Origin: Amoebidium appalachense
Lineage: Eukaryota > Ichthyosporea
DNA length: 64,000 nucleotides
Reading direction: 5' to 3'
Assembly: GCA_963693365.1 (NCBI GenBank)
Contig: CAVNZM010000009.1
Coordinates: 3,472,001 to 3,536,000, forward strand
Part shown: positions 11,141 through 40,784 of the stretch, one piece after another
Layout: every line of letters begins with the position of its first letter
Position numbering within the stretch: position 1 is the first letter of the stretch
Notes under the pieces: model-generated
What the model was told of the DNA's origin: nothing
The model's database searches: none
Seen by the model: the letters and a program-made list of their open reading frames with translations, nothing else
Position numbers and translations under genes: made by a program

Positions 11141-12127
11141 GGGGGGGGGGGGGGGGGGGGGGGAAAGGATCATACTCTCAGGCCAGCCACATGTGCCGGG
11201 CCATCACGGTCTACACTGACAATCTCCCCGTGAAGAACATCAAAGCCCTGTGAAAGGGGGGAGAGACGAGGGGGGATAAAGGGTGTGGTAGGGTGGGTGG
11301 GTGGGTGGGTGGGTGGTGGTGTGTGTGTGTGTGTGTATGTGTGTGTTGGGGGGGGTTGAAGGGGGGTTAGACTGTGGTGGGAAAGCACGAAAAGGGATTT
11401 TCTCATCTGAATGGGCCTGTATTGCGAAAGAAGTAGACACACCATGTACAACCTAGTTGAGTTCCATCCTCATAGAATCAGCTAATGCGCTCGTGTTTGC
11501 TCGTGTTTCTCCTGATGCCAGCGTGAGCAGAAACTACGACCCCACTCCCACCCCCAACCCCACCTCTACCCCCTCCCCCCTTTCCTTGTCCCCTCCCCCC
11601 CCCCCTCTCCCCCCTCCCCCCTCCTCCCTAACCCAGATATTTTCTGGGGGGGGGGGGGGGGGGGAGGGGGGGGGCGGGGGGGGGGGAAAGCGGGGAGGGG
11701 GGGGGGGGGGGGAGGGGGAGGGGGGCGGGGAGAAGGGGGAGGGGAGGGAGGGTTTTAAGGGGAGGAGAGGAGGTATATGACGGATATCCAACACATCTGC
11801 ACACACACACATACACAAGCAGACAAAAGCACACGGACACACACACAAGACGCCACATTGTCTCGGGATCGTCTCCCACGAACCCCTCCTACTTCTAACC
11901 CCACGTAAATTCTTCTCTCCTTCGCCGAATACGTATGCTGGAGTGAGTGAGTGAGTGAGTGAGTGAGTGAGTGTGTGTGTGTGTGTGTGTCTGTGCTGCC
12001 CGCTCTTGAACTTGCGTGAATGTCTATGCAGCATACGTGTGCCCGGATTGTAGTGTGTGCCTGCATGACGGTCATTATTTATAGTCGTGTGTTTGCGTAC
12101 GGACTTGTGTGCGCACGCAAGTAGTGT

Positions 12128-12159
<32 letters not shown>

Positions 12160-12815
12160 CCCCCCCCCCCCCCCCTTTCCCCTCCCCCCCCCTCTCTCTT
12201 ATTTTCTTTTGGTGTTGTATGTGTGTTCGTGGGAGGGGGAGGGGGGAGGGGGTCTACCAGTTTGCCGTTTGGCGAAGACGATCGACTAATAGTAACCACC
12301 ACAACAGGTTCAACCGGCACAACAATAAGCTCAATCTTGGTGGTTTGGCTGAGAGGGGTGAGGAGGAGGAGGAGGAGGAGGAGGAGGAGGAGGAGGAAGA
12401 GGAAAAGGAGGGTGGGGGGGGGGGGGGGGGGGGGGGGGGGAAGGGGGGGGGGAAAGGTAAGAATGTGTGAAAGGAAGGAAATAAACTAAACGTTCACGAA
12501 TGGGAACACAACGCAGCTACTGACAGGAAAGAAAACATCCGGACAGTGTGGGCATCATAGGTAGAACCCATAACCGGGAGGGATGGGGGAGGGAGGAGAG
12601 GGAGAAAGGGGGGGGGGGGGGGGGGGGATGTATGCTTTATTGTTGGGAGCATGGAGAAGACACCCAATGAAAAAAAAAAACACAAAATGCAACAAGAATA
12701 CAAAACTGAAATCGTGCAGGCAGAAGACACTCGAACAGAGCCTGTCATCAGGAAGTTGCCATGCCTCCACAAAAAGTATCTTTCTTTTTTGTTGTTGTTG
12801 TTGATCGGGGGGAAA

Positions 12816-12850
<35 letters not shown>

Positions 12851-13728
12851 CTTATGATGATCCCTCCCATACCTTGCGGCTTTGAACAGGTCGAGGATCT
12901 TGGGGAAGGGAAGGCCCACAACAGACTAGGGGATAGACGTGTGAGCACTAGGCCTAGGACCCCACAAAACATACACACAGCTCTAAAACGCAACACCTCC
13001 CTCCTGCTCCATTCCACCTTTTCCGGCACCATCTTCCTATAATGCTGGCCTTTAATGAAACACCCGGCCTTATAACCCCCCCCCCCCCCCCCCCCCCCCC
13101 CCTCCCCTTCTCACCTCCCCCTCACCCCCCGCCCCCGGGCCCCCCCCCCCCTCCCCCCAAAACCCTCACCCGCCCAATGATAAACATATCAATGTGCACC
13201 CCCCCCCCTCCCCCCCCCCCCCAACACACACACCTGCTTAGGTATACCCTCTGTCACTGCATCCCCCCTCCCCCCCCCTCCTCCTCCTCCCTCCACTCAC
13301 CCCACATATCCCCCCCCCCCCCCCCCCCCCCTTTCCCTCCCCCCGCCCCGTCCCATTGGCAATAGTCTATCCAAGTGCATCTTCTTCTATCTTCTAACTC
13401 CTGTTAATTGCAAAGTTGTCAGGCTCATCTCCTCCCCCCACCCCCCAAAAAACGAGGAGAAAACCTCTACCTCTTTTCTGCACCTTCCCACTTTCCCCTG
13501 GTGCTACTTCCAAAACAAGACCCCCCCCCCCCCCCCCCCCCCCGGAAAAAAAAACAAACAAAAAAAAAAAAAATTAGAATGTTGACAGTAGAGAGAGGCG
13601 TGTAATCGACATTTCAACATGAGCAGGCCCAAGGGTAGATACAAATCTCCCCGACACTGCCTCCGCCCCCGCCACGCTCACGCTCACAAGCACAAGCACA
13701 AGCACAAGCACACACACACACACACCCA

Positions 13729-13769
<41 letters not shown>

Positions 13770-13936
13770 AAAAAGAAAAAAGGCCACCAAAAAGCTCCTC
13801 ACAACTACACATGCACATGCAGATCAGACGGACAAAACATTCATCACCGTGCATTTCCGATAACTACCCAATTATGAAGCACTAACCACAGTGTGTCGAT
13901 CCACAGCAAAATTATCCCCCTCCCCCCACCTTGCCG

Positions 13937-13969
<33 letters not shown>

Positions 13970-14470
13970 ACCTCTCTCTTGGGACTCTCCCTCGCTCCCC
14001 CCTCCCCTTCTCTCTCTTTTTCTCTCTCGCACTCACTTCCCCTTTTCCCCAACTCCGCCCCCCCCCCCCCCCCCCCCCCCTCCCCCCCCCCCCCCTTCCC
14101 CAGGGAACACACCAAATGCACACACTGGACGGAAGAAAACAAACAAGCCAAAAAAAAAAAAAAAAAAAAAACAATCAATAGAATGGGACCACTCACTGTG
14201 CCGTTGACGCTGAGAATTGTGTCTCCGACCATCAGCTCACCGGACCGGCTGGCAGCCCCCCCGGGGAAGATGTGCGAGATGAAGATGCAGGGAAGAAGCG
14301 CCTGCCGGCTGGTCTGCATGCAAGTGATAATGTTGGTGTGTGTGTATGTATACAACTAGGAGGTTTTACTTCGTACTACTAATCCGTCGTCGGACAGTAC
14401 GAATACAGATTTCAACGATTAACATCGTGCGAACGTGCCAACATGGCTACAGACGGTACGCAACTTGGAA

Positions 14471-14514
<44 letters not shown>

Positions 14515-15660
14515 GGGGGGAGAAGGGGGGGGGGGATGTGTTACAGAATACAAATTAAATTCACGGAATACAACAAAGCAGATCTTGCAAAGCACACACA
14601 GAGTACTCATGAGCAGCAGAGCCATTCATCCACAGCACCCGAGTTTCAACCCATTCGCTCTACATCAGCGGCAGGGGGGGGGGGGGGGGGGGGGGGGGAT
14701 TGTACCTCTGTGATCATGAATCCAAGAGATTCATCGGAGGTTTTGCGCAAAACCACGTGCTTGTGGCGGTCAAAGCGGGTAAACAGGCTGATGTCCTGTT
14801 CGGCTACACGCTGCTCGAGCTTGGCTCGCTCGTACGTGTCTGTGTGGAGTGTGTTGGAGAAGGGAGGAAAGGGCGGGGAGGGGGGGGGGGGAAGGGGGAA
14901 GGGGGGGGGAGGGGGGGTATTGTGTGTGTGTGTTGTGTGTGGGAGTTTGTGTGAGTGAGTGTGAGGGACGGGGGTTAGGGCCGGGGGGGGGGGGGGGGGG
15001 GATTAGCATGCGCTAATGGGGATGTTTGTGTTGTGTGTGAAGACGGAGGGGAGGGGGTAAACATTGTCTTAGTGTGCGTGTGCGTTTGTGTCTTGTGTGT
15101 GTTTTTGTCTCTGCATATTCGTGTGAGTGGTTGGGTGGGCGGTTATTACGTGTGTGTTGTGTGCGGCTTGTATGTATATGTGTGTTTGGATGTCTGTGTG
15201 TGGGTGTTTGAGAGTGTGAGTGTGAATGTATCTGGCTGGGTGGAAATTACGTGTGCGCTTGTGTGTGTGTGCATGCAGATGTGCGTGCGTGTGTGCATTT
15301 GTGTGTGTGTGTGTGTGTGTGTGTTAGTGTGACATATTAGTAAAAAGAAGGAGGAGGGAGGGAGGGAGGGGGGGGGGGAGGGGGAGACAAGCCTCGTTAG
15401 ATTGTGGGGATATGTTGCCAGTGAACACAGATAAAACAGTCAGTGGAAGAGGGGGGGGAGGGGGGGGGGCATGAGAGCGGTGGTGGTGTTGAGGTAAATA
15501 ATGGATAGAGGGGAAAAAAGGGGGGGGGGGGGGGGGGGGGGTGAAGGGGCGCGTTCTTTAGGACGCAGTACAAGCTCATGGCGGACACTGCAGTGTGTCC
15601 CACGCCACAGCGAACACACGAGAGTAGGGTGCATTACGGCTGGAGAGTGTGAGAGGTTGG

Positions 15661-15713
<53 letters not shown>

Positions 15714-15895
15714 GAACGGGGGGAAAGGGGGGGGGGGGGGGGGGGGGGGTTGAATGTGTCATAAAGTACGAAATACACAAGAACAAACGGATAACACGAT
15801 GCAGAATTCAAGCCATACATAAAGAGTATGCATAATAAGCAGAGCCCATCCTCAGGGGGGGCCCACGTCATCCACAGTACCCGAGTTTCGACGGG

Positions 15896-15928
<33 letters not shown>

Positions 15929-16241
15929 AAAAACACACCTCTGCGCTGGAGTGTGAGTGCCTGCTCTCCCTCCTGGGGCACAGCGTCGGTATCGACACCT
16001 TGCTCTTCCTATGGGGCCATGCCGTGTCAGTTACGTCTTTTATCAAACTTACGTTTTTTTTTTTTGCCAAAGACGTATCACGGGGCATGTGTGTGTGTGT
16101 GCGTCTTTGTGCGTGTGTTTTTGGGTGGGGTGGGGTGGGTGGGTGGGTGGGTTTTTTTTTTTTTTGTGGGGGGGGGGGGGGGGGGGGGGTTGAATGCATC
16201 ATTAAGTACGAAGTACACATAAACAACGGATAACACGATGC

Positions 16242-16325
<84 letters not shown>

Positions 16326-16422
16326 TGTATGAAGCACACAATCACGACGGACATGCCAAAGCAGATTTTGCAAGGACATACAAAGAATATGACTCATAAA
16401 CAGGGTCAGGTGGGGTGGGATG

Positions 16423-16461
<39 letters not shown>

Positions 16462-16703
16462 GGGCGGGCGGGGGGGGGGGGGGGGGGGGGGGGGGGGCAT
16501 ATGCATTAGAGGAAAAACCCAGTATGATTCTGGAAGCAGAAACATCAAAAGACAATAATCAAAAACTTGCAAAAGAACCAGGAAAAAAAAAAAAAAAGAG
16601 AGAAACAAAAAAAACACAAGAGACACTTAAACCGGGGTAGGAGGGGGGAGGGAGGGGGCACTTGAAATGTGTGCATGGGTATGTGTTTTGGGTGTGTGTG
16701 TGT

Positions 16704-16744
<41 letters not shown>

Positions 16745-17504
16745 GGGGAGGAGATTGGCTCACCTGCGTTTGTGGGACTTCCTGCTGGACCACTGTCGTT
16801 GTCTCCAACACGGGGGCCGGTACCTTTCCCTTGTCTCTGGCAGTGTTTTCTTCCGTGTCGACTGGTGATGATGCGGCCGGGGCAACTTCTTTTATTGTCA
16901 CCGTTTCTTCTTCTTCTTCCTCCTCCTCCTCCTCTTCCTCTTCACCAGTTTCTTCCTCCTCCCCAGACTCTTCCTCTTCCTCCTCTTCTTCTGTTTTAGC
17001 GTTTTCGGCTGCTTCTTTAAGCTTTTGTGCTTCTTCTTCTGCACGTTTGCTTTCCTCTTCGGCTTTTAGCCGTGCTGCCTCTTCCTCTTTTCTAATTCTC
17101 TCTTCTTCCTCTTTCTGCTTTCTCTCCTCCTCTTCCTTTTGCTTCCTCTCCTCCTCCTCATTCTTCTTTCTCTCTTCTTCCTCCTTCTTCTTTCTCTCTT
17201 CTTCTGCCCTCGTTTCCTCCTCCTCTTTTCTCTTCAATTCCTCCTCCCTCTGCCTCTGTGCTTCAATGTCTGCCTGTCTTTTTGCCTCTTCTTCCGCCTT
17301 TTTGCTTGCTTCATCATCATCATTCTGTTTGGCTTCTCCCACACTGTTACCCTCTAACTCATCGCTGCCTGTGGCTGCAAGCGTGGCACCAGCCGGCTCG
17401 TCCGCCTTACCTCCCTTCTTCTTCTTCTTCTTCTTCTTCTTCTTGCCAGCAGCGTCACCTGCCACCAGGTCGACGACCTCTTCGTCTTTCTCAATGTCAG
17501 CCAT
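9559..17504 (-). CDS. X11/Mint (LIN-10)-like adaptor with two PDZ domains, nine exons
   Basis: Exons (5' to 3'): 17504-16764, 16008-15939, 14839-14706, 14313-14197, 12925-12873, 12348-12258, 11247-11176, 10402-10325, 9639-9559. All eight junctions are GT-AG and phase-consistent, giving 478 aa ending in TGA. Residues 1-247 are unusual: an acidic start, ten lysines (21-30), then a long charged coiled coil rich in EEERKK units and an acidic stretch. PDZ1 is about 295-378 (SLGF at 308-311, then [17 protein letters not shown]). PDZ2 is about 384-464 (LGF at 402-404, then [14 protein letters not shown] and VKMKTMP). The close spacing of the PDZ pair, [18 protein letters not shown] and KMKTMP are hallmarks of animal X11/Mint proteins, adaptors for membrane-protein trafficking. 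The PTB domain that precedes the PDZ pair in animals is not found. Exons 1-2 are joined on splice phase alone and are less certain than the PDZ exons. Confidence 0.85.
9695..9788. repeat. (TG)n microsatellite
   Basis: About 47 TG units within the last intron of the PDZ gene, continuing into TGCG-rich imperfect repeats to about 9825. It reads (CA)n in the sense of the host gene. Confidence 0.95.
10979..11070. repeat. (GA)n microsatellite next to poly-G
   Basis: About 45 GA units followed by poly-G runs at 11103-11163, within the intron preceding the eighth exon of the PDZ gene. In host sense it reads (CT)n followed or preceded by C runs. Confidence 0.95.
12628..12770. repeat. interspersed repeat, family B (A-rich)
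   Basis: After a poly-G run: GATGTATGC, GGAGCATGGAGAAGACAC, an A-rich middle with many CAAAA units, then GTGCAGGCAGAAGACACTCGAACAG in pieces. Related copies lie at about 8003-8050, 10784-10840, 16497-16600, 23080-23220, 32957-33090 and 33829-33950, most with the same G run on the left and the GCAGAAGACA core. It is distinct from family A in sequence. Confidence 0.65.
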
Positions 17505-19233
17505 GTTGTGCTGGAACAAGAAAAGTTGTCAGCTTTTCTGTCTTCTAATGATCTTAATAATTCGAAAATTGAACGCTTGGTCACTCACAAGAGCCACCGG
17601 GCCCTGCCTCTCCTCTAAGTTGGCCACTAAAGAACCAAGAACGGTGGTCAGGGGTAGACGAAACCTTCCCAAGGAAGCCCAAAGCCCAAGACTCTAGTGT
17701 GCATACGTCTACACCAAGAATAACTTGCTATACACAAATAAATGACTCGAGCTTTTGCCTTTGCCCTTCGTTCATCTCACTGAAACAGCTCTAGAAAGGG
17801 AAAGAGAAACGAAGATGTGTCGAAGCATTTGCTTTTCCGACTATGAGGCAAGTGCTGGTTTCTACCAGTCGTTGCCACCTTCCTGCTAGCACACCTGCTT
17901 CGTTCATTAACCATCTTGCTTCTTTCCCTCCCCCTTTTCATCAAATCTGTTGCTTCTCTCAGAGTCACTTTGGGTTCCGTGTTAGTCTTCCTTTGACATT
18001 TCTCCTCATGGCCACGCACCTAAACGACGATTTTTTTTGTTTTTTGTTTTTTTTTTTTGTTTTTTTTTTGGCTCCAGAAAAGGCATCTTAGAACGCTTCC
18101 CAGAGCTTGTTATACCTTGCTTTCAAGTTCCGTGGGCTCGGCAGATAGCATAACACCCCTGCACGGACCAAGCTTTTGACCCGCCGAAACAAGACTCAGT
18201 GAACTGAAAACAAAAGAAAGGAAACAAGAGAAAAAAATTCTAAAAGGATTCAGGTGAGTCGAACTGAAACAACAAATCGCGCGCCAGCCAGTTATATAAT
18301 GCACCACTAAAAAATTCCGCTTGCTCGCACAGAGGAGGGCAAAAAGAATGGCTCCCAAAAAACGTTACAACATCAACATGCGACAAAATCTACTTTTTTT
18401 ATTCAATGAGCAAAATTTCCTGGACCTAGATCTATGAGCAAGGAAACAATTATGTGTTTTTCGTGTATGTTTCAGCTGGTTTAGCAGAGACGATATGGGA
18501 GCTCAGTGAATCCGTGTCAGCCTCAGGCAACTCCGGGCCCGCAAATATATCCGCCCATTTCGAACGATCATGTGCGGTAGTGGCTCTGGATACGACAGGC
18601 TATCACATGAACTAAACGCAATGCAACGCGCAGGGCGGCATCGAAATATTGAGGGCGTTGTACCACAGAACATTGCAGCAAAAATATGACCTTCATCTTC
18701 AAATTTCAAAAAAAAAAACGCGGTTGGTCTGTACATTCCATTATATGTGTAGTTGCAACTGTAGGGTTCTAGAGATAAATACTCAAGATATATTTCCCGG
18801 CCCGGGGAAGGCTGAGGCTCCCATAGCATACGCGATTCGGATTGGCAAACCAACGTTGGCAACTTGATGCGTCGATTCAATTGGCTTACTACGCACCACA
18901 AAGCATGCTTCTTCTGTCTCCTTCTGTATGTGTCAGGGTTGTGTACCACCAGTATATACACGCACTCACACGTGCAGTGCGCACAGATCATGCACGCGTG
19001 TGTGCCAAATTTCGTGAGGTTTATATGTGTGTCATTGATCAAGTGTCCGATAGTGTGCGCCCACAGTGTGTTTGCGTACGTGTGTGTTTGTGTGCGTTTC
19101 TCTGGGCCTCAGACGTTAGCGTGCGTGTGTGCACACCTGTGTACACGTGTGTGTACATGGTGCCTGTGCTGTCCGACGACACTTCTTATGGCATGTCTAC
19201 TACAGAGGGTGCTGGCACGACTGGCTGTGTGCA

Positions 19234-19329
<96 letters not shown>

Positions 19330-19380
19330 CCGCGTGTTTGTGTGTACACGTGTGTGTGTGTCACTGTGTGTGTGTGTGTA

Positions 19381-19420
<40 letters not shown>

Positions 19421-19664
19421 CGTGCGTGTGTGTGTGTGTGTGTGTGTGTCACAGTGTGTGTGTGTGTGCGTGCGTGCTTGTGCTTGTGTTTGCGTGTGTA
19501 CACGTGTGCGTATGTGTGTGCGTGCGTGTGTGCGTGGGTTACGAAATGTGCATGTGCGTGTGTGTGCGTGTGCAACGTGACACGGTGTATGTGTGCTTAT
19601 GTGTTTGTGTTTGTGTGTGTGTGTCTCGGAGAATGTGTGTGTTGTGTGTGTGTGTCTCGGTGTG

Positions 19665-19717
<53 letters not shown>

Positions 19718-20253
19718 CGTGCGTGCGTGTACGTGTGTGTGTAGACTACTAAGATTACATTGATGTGTGTGACAATGTGTGTTTGAGTGTGTGTGTGCGC
19801 ACGCGTGGTGTCCGTACATTTGCATTTAATTACGTGGAATTAATATGGATCCACTATTCTCACTTCAGTGCGGTCCATACTTTAATATGTACCATAAATG
19901 CATCGAGCGGTTACTTTATACTATTTCAAGTCAGAAAAGAAGCATGAAATAACAAAAAAATCAGAATCAGAACTCGAGCAAAAGTTTTGAAGAAAAAAGA
20001 AAGAAGAAATCCAATCAAGAAAAGTATGCATAACACATTCATTCATATTAATGACTAACCTGGCACTTGGCCCCGTGATACCTTGATATGGCAAATGCGT
20101 AGTTCTATTGCCAAAAGGCAGGGGCTCGCACCATACATCATTCACCAATGATTTTAAACCGTTGTTAATTAATCGAACTGAAACTTGCGCAAATTGACAT
20201 GCCACAAGGTAATGGTGCATAAGACCCCCCCCCCCCCACCCCCCCCCCCCCCT

Positions 20254-20306
<53 letters not shown>

Positions 20307-20430
20307 CGCTTTCATTTGCTCCTAGTCCTACACACCACCCAACCCCGACCACTTAAATTTCCCGAGCCTGCAACGGCACCTATGGTAATTTTCCCGCCAA
20401 CCCATGAGTAAAATCAACCTATGGCAGTTT
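17505..20430. other. intergenic region between PDZ and PPR genes
   Basis: It contains the presumed promoter and 5' untranslated region of the minus-strand PDZ gene. A TTGTTCCAG just upstream of its ATG suggests a leader intron ending there. A poly-T stretch lies at 18030-18070. Bases 18100-19200 show no convincing gene. A very long TG-rich block spans about 19219-19744. Poly-C runs lie at 20224-20305. The 3' flank of the minus-strand PPR gene lies below 20430. Confidence 0.6.
19219..19744. repeat. half-kilobase TG-rich block
   Basis: A pure (TG)n core of about 95 bases (19233-19328) is followed by more than 400 bases of interrupted TG/TGCG repeats. All open frames through it are Cys-Val repeats. 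The alternating purine-pyrimidine pattern could adopt left-handed DNA. Confidence 0.9.
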
Positions 20431-29367
<8,937 letters not shown>

Positions 29368-30838
29368 GTTGCGTGTTTATCCCTAAAGTTTAATATCACG
29401 GGCTATACTTCATGTTTCATGACTAATAGAGTGTGCCTAGGCCTACATATACATTTAAGGAATGTTCAGGGGGGGGGAAGCTAATATTAGAGTGCACGCC
29501 CTACGCTTCAAACACGAGAGTCATGCAATGCATATGTGATGCGTGCCGAGCTCATTCGTGCGTTTGCGCAATCACGCTTCTTACTGGCGGAGTGCGCATC
29601 GCTGGAACACAGAGCTCCACATCCAAAGGCCTCGGCCAGGTCGAATTGGCCTTCACAGCTCTTCCTCCCCCCCCCTTCTCCCTTCGGGGAGTTTTGCTTT
29701 GCAGCTGTTGAGGAATGATTTTATTTCCCCCATCACATGGATTTAGCTTGCAGGTTCGGAAGGTTTCAGAAAAAAAAAGTACACACAGTCATGCACGCAC
29801 ACGTGCGCGCAAATGATTTATTGCGCGCACACTGGCACACACCACATGTGGTACCCCCCCTCTCCCCCCCCCCCCCCCCCCCCCCCCCCCCCACACACAC
29901 ACACATGTATACACAGCGCCCGCAGCGTGCGAGCACGCAGACAATCAACAACGAAAGCACACACACGCTGCCACATGCACACTGCACACAATATTCATTA
30001 TCCCTACTTGTTAGTCGTCTTATAAAATCATGATGTCTAGGCGCTATTATATAATTATTGATGACAAGAGGAACTCCTATTAATTAAAGAAAAGTAAAAA
30101 AACGAAGCTCGAGCTCACAGCCGCAGACACAACAGCGCATAAGTGTACCATATCCAGGGTACGTATACATGAGTCATCACACCTGGTTGCTGAATGTCGT
30201 CTAATATTAGACATCATGGTTTTATGAAACGGTCAAAAAGCAGGAATATATTACATAGTATAAATCATTATGGAATATCTACATGACATTGTAGCCAGCC
30301 TTTATGTTCTCGCATTCAAATCCCTATTAACACAGCATTGATAATATAACTTTAATGCACGCGGCAGTAGGTGGTACTCAGTTGCAAGGAATCTTATATG
30401 GCGAGCAACCCCAATTGAGGGCATTACTGAGGGGGAAAACATCGAGAAGTGCTAGCTTAGTCGTTTGATTTACTCGTAGCACCATCATTACTCAAAAAAA
30501 AGTACGTTTCTACTGGGTGCTATGTGTGACTTAAGCGTGCAGATCTACGTGTGTCCATTCATGTGTGCGTGGTGCATGTAGGTGTGTGTGCGCGTGCAAG
30601 TGCGCGCACGTGGGTGCATGTGTGTGCGCGCACACGTGCATGGGTGTATCCGAGCACGTGTGCGTGTCCAAACATGGTAACACACATGGCACACTACCAA
30701 CAACCAAGTGTCGAAAGAAGTGGAGAGGTGAAGGGTTGCACAACAGAGAGGTCACAGCGAACAAACACCACCACCAGCCCCGTAAGCGATGGGACACCGT
30801 ATGCATGTGTGATGGTGTGCGCGCGTCGTGCGTCGTGG

Positions 30839-30908
<70 letters not shown>

Positions 30909-30992
30909 ATTGATCGCGAATGATCACCTTTCTCAACTTCAGGAGGGCCGGGAGGGGGGCGGGGGAGGGGAGTGGAGCGTGGAGGGTGGAGG

Positions 30993-31031
<39 letters not shown>

Positions 31032-31122
31032 GGGGGGGAGCAGGCCCCATTTCCAAAATAATGGATAGCAAGTAATTCAAAACAAATAAAAATGAACTCA
31101 GAACAATGGGTGCAACTAATTT
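29368..31122. other. intergenic region between PPR and KIAA0930-like genes
   Basis: It includes the PPR promoter side (29368-29760) and an ordinary AT-richer stretch (30000-30540) with no gene seen. A poly-C run lies at 29866-29892, TG-rich DNA at 30545-30905 including a (GT)n core at 30843-30905, and poly-G at 30992-31030. The 3' flank of the KIAA0930-like gene occupies the right end. Confidence 0.6.
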
Positions 31123-38835
<7,713 letters not shown>

Positions 38836-39509
38836 GGTTCAAACGGTGTTTATAAAAGTGAGAAATAGTGTTTTACCTTTGCCGTGTTTACGATTCTCAC
38901 GTGTAAGGAGAAATCCGACTTGCAGCCCTGTTGTTCTTTCCTCTCTTGCAGCGCGCCTATTGCCTTAGATCTTGTTTTCAAGTTTTGGATTTTGCTTGTC
39001 TAATCCAGCAGTTTGTTGGTCACAAGCACAGGTAAGCACCCCTTGTCTGAGGCAGCCAAGTAAGCTAAACAAAGGTGCGCCCTCCCTAGCCAATCATAAG
39101 TTTCTCTGGAGATGCAGAACTGGGGAAACGGAACTCAGAACTGGAAAAATGGAACTCAGATGTTTGTCTTGCAGGTTGACCGTTCAACGCAGCCAACGGC
39201 CCCGGTTTGAAAGCAACATCTATCATTCTAGCCCTGCCGTTGAGCGTATAAAAGGATCCCGAATTCCGATACTTGAGCCCGTTCGCAGCCATTTTTGAGT
39301 TTATTCAGAAAATCGTAAATCGGAAGAATTCGAAACCCCAGCCCAAACCAAGAAGGTCCGAATTCGAAAGGTGCCGCAGCAGTTTACTAGTCAGGCATGA
39401 TACCGGTTTTTGTAAATTGTTGTCGTGCCTCACTTAAGTGTGAAAGTTTAGCTTTTCCCCCTTCCCCCCCCTACTCTCCTTCCCCTCACCCCCTCCTTTA
39501 GATATCATT
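38836..39509. promoter_or_regulatory. divergent intergenic region between KIAA0930-like and zinc-finger genes
   Basis: About 670 bases between two divergent ATGs. It is free of poly-G runs and dinucleotide repeats. A short duplicated motif, AACTGGGGAAACGGAACTCAG followed by AACTGGAAAAATGGAACTCAG, lies at about 39118-39159. Promoter elements for both genes are presumably here but none is diagnostic. Confidence 0.5.
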
Positions 39510-40784
39510 ATGTCTAAGCAAGTTTCAAAGAAGGGTAGTGGCACCCAGAACTCTCGCGCAACTCTCAAAACAACATGGCAAACACACGAAGAGAGGACAC
39601 AGAGACTGAAACGGCGCGTGTGCCCCACGTGTAACGGGTGTGGATATGTGGACGAGGAGGAAGCGTCGGAGGATGAGTTGGTCAGTGACGATGGACAAGA
39701 GTCGGTGGAGGAAAGAGAGAGGCGGTCTGAAGTAGACGTTAGGGAACAGGCCGTTGTTAGGGAAAAGGGCGTTGGCCAAGTTAACGAGAAAACGAGCAAA
39801 AACAACTCACCCAATCCCAACGTTGACAACGGAGACCACAGGAGCTCGGATGACAATAACCACGAGTCGTCAAACTTGAAACAGCAAATAGCACGCAATC
39901 TTCTGGCCCGAAGGGCAGATAATTCGAGACAATCCAAACCCAACGAGCGCAGACAGCAGGCCTACTACCTTGTACCGGTACCGGGCGAGATTCCCAACGC
40001 AGACGGGACGCCGCCTGTTCTTTCATGCCCAGAAGGGTGCGGTTTCGTGGCTGATACGAGGCCGAAGCTGTTTGCGCACATGTCTAGGCATAGATTGCTG
40101 AGACATGCATGCACGCATCCCGGGTGCAAAAAGCGCTTCGCCAAACCGGAGAACCTGAAATGTCACATGAAAGTTCATGAACTGGGGGGCGCTGATGAGG
40201 TTAGTGGAAAAACGAAAAAATACAAGTGCAGCTACGACGGGTGTGCATATGAAACTAAAAGCGAAGCAACGTTTGACGTACACATCAACAGAACTCATTT
40301 AGGGAAGCTTCCGTTTGTGTGTGAGCATGAAGGCTGCGGACGAAGATTTGGTAGCGCCATCTACCTAAAAAGACACGACGAGAACTATCACAAAGGGAAG
40401 CCGTTGGACACAATCAGGAAATACGGGTGTTCCTGGGAGGGTTGTGTGTACAGGACTGACCACCCAAGCCACCTTCGTGAGCACATGCACACACACACGG
40501 GAGAGAGGCCATATGTGTGTACTTTTGGCGGTTGTAGTGCTAATTTTGCTAAACAAAGACACTTACAGACACACACACTCATTCATACAGGCGAGAAGAA
40601 AGTGCAGTGTTCTCACCCTGGATGCAGCTATGCAACTTTCAGAAAATCACATCTCAAGATACACATGCGCACGCACACGGGAGAGAGACCGTGTGTGTGT
40701 CATGTTGACGGTTGTGGAAAGACGTATACCACTAGTGGAAATTTGTTTGCGCACAAAAGAAAAGCGCACAATATTACTGGTTAG
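39510..40784 (+). CDS. C2H2 zinc-finger protein with N-terminal [10 protein letters not shown] motif, copy 1 (intact)
   Basis: Intronless, 424 aa, stop TAG. The N-terminus has a basic stretch and the motif [17 protein letters not shown] (Cys 38, 41 and 44), followed by about 120 acidic and polar residues. From about residue 173 eight C2H2 fingers follow, mostly C-x4-C-x12-H-x3/4-H, with TGE(R/K)-type linkers ([18 protein letters not shown]) in the second half. Tandem fingers of this kind bind DNA, so a nuclear transcription factor is the likely role. The [10 protein letters not shown] segment resembles half of a DnaJ-type CxxCxGxG zinc module but is not one I can name. It heads a cluster of three related genes in the same orientation, and a fourth relative starts at 63129. 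This is the only complete intact copy in the window. Confidence 0.9.
   Translation: MSKQVSKKGSGTQNSRATLKTTWQTHEERTQRLKRRVCPTCNGCGYVDEEEASEDELVSDDGQESVEERERRSEVDVREQAVVREKGVGQVNEKTSKNNSPNPNVDNGDHRSSDDNNHESSNLKQQIARNLLARRADNSRQSKPNERRQQAYYLVPVPGEIPNADGTPPVLSCPEGCGFVADTRPKLFAHMSRHRLLRHACTHPGCKKRFAKPENLKCHMKVHELGGADEVSGKTKKYKCSYDGCAYETKSEATFDVHINRTHLGKLPFVCEHEGCGRRFGSAIYLKRHDENYHKGKPLDTIRKYGCSWEGCVYRTDHPSHLREHMHTHTGERPYVCTFGGCSANFAKQRHLQTHTLIHTGEKKVQCSHPGCSYATFRKSHLKIHMRTHTGERPCVCHVDGCGKTYTTSGNLFAHKRKAHNITG

Noticed and set aside
12494-12919. A 141-codon minus-strand open frame at the PDZ locus
   Set aside because: Only its first dozen or so codons are real: they overlap the 53-base exon (12873-12925). 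The rest reads through the intron into poly-C.
1509-15871. Two open frames (1509-1760 and 15440-15871, minus) with almost identical N-terminal 40 residues
   Set aside because: The similarity is explained by interspersed repeat family A. Other copies carry stops and frameshifts in the same frame, so it is not a protein family.
18842-19744. Long 300-codon open frame rich in Cys-Val
   Set aside because: It is a direct translation of the TG repeat block; the complementary strand gives an equally long Thr-His frame.
29433-30033. Small open frames upstream of the PPR gene
   Set aside because: Overlapping frames with poly-Pro or His-Thr content and no family resemblance; they were considered noise in the promoter-side spacer.
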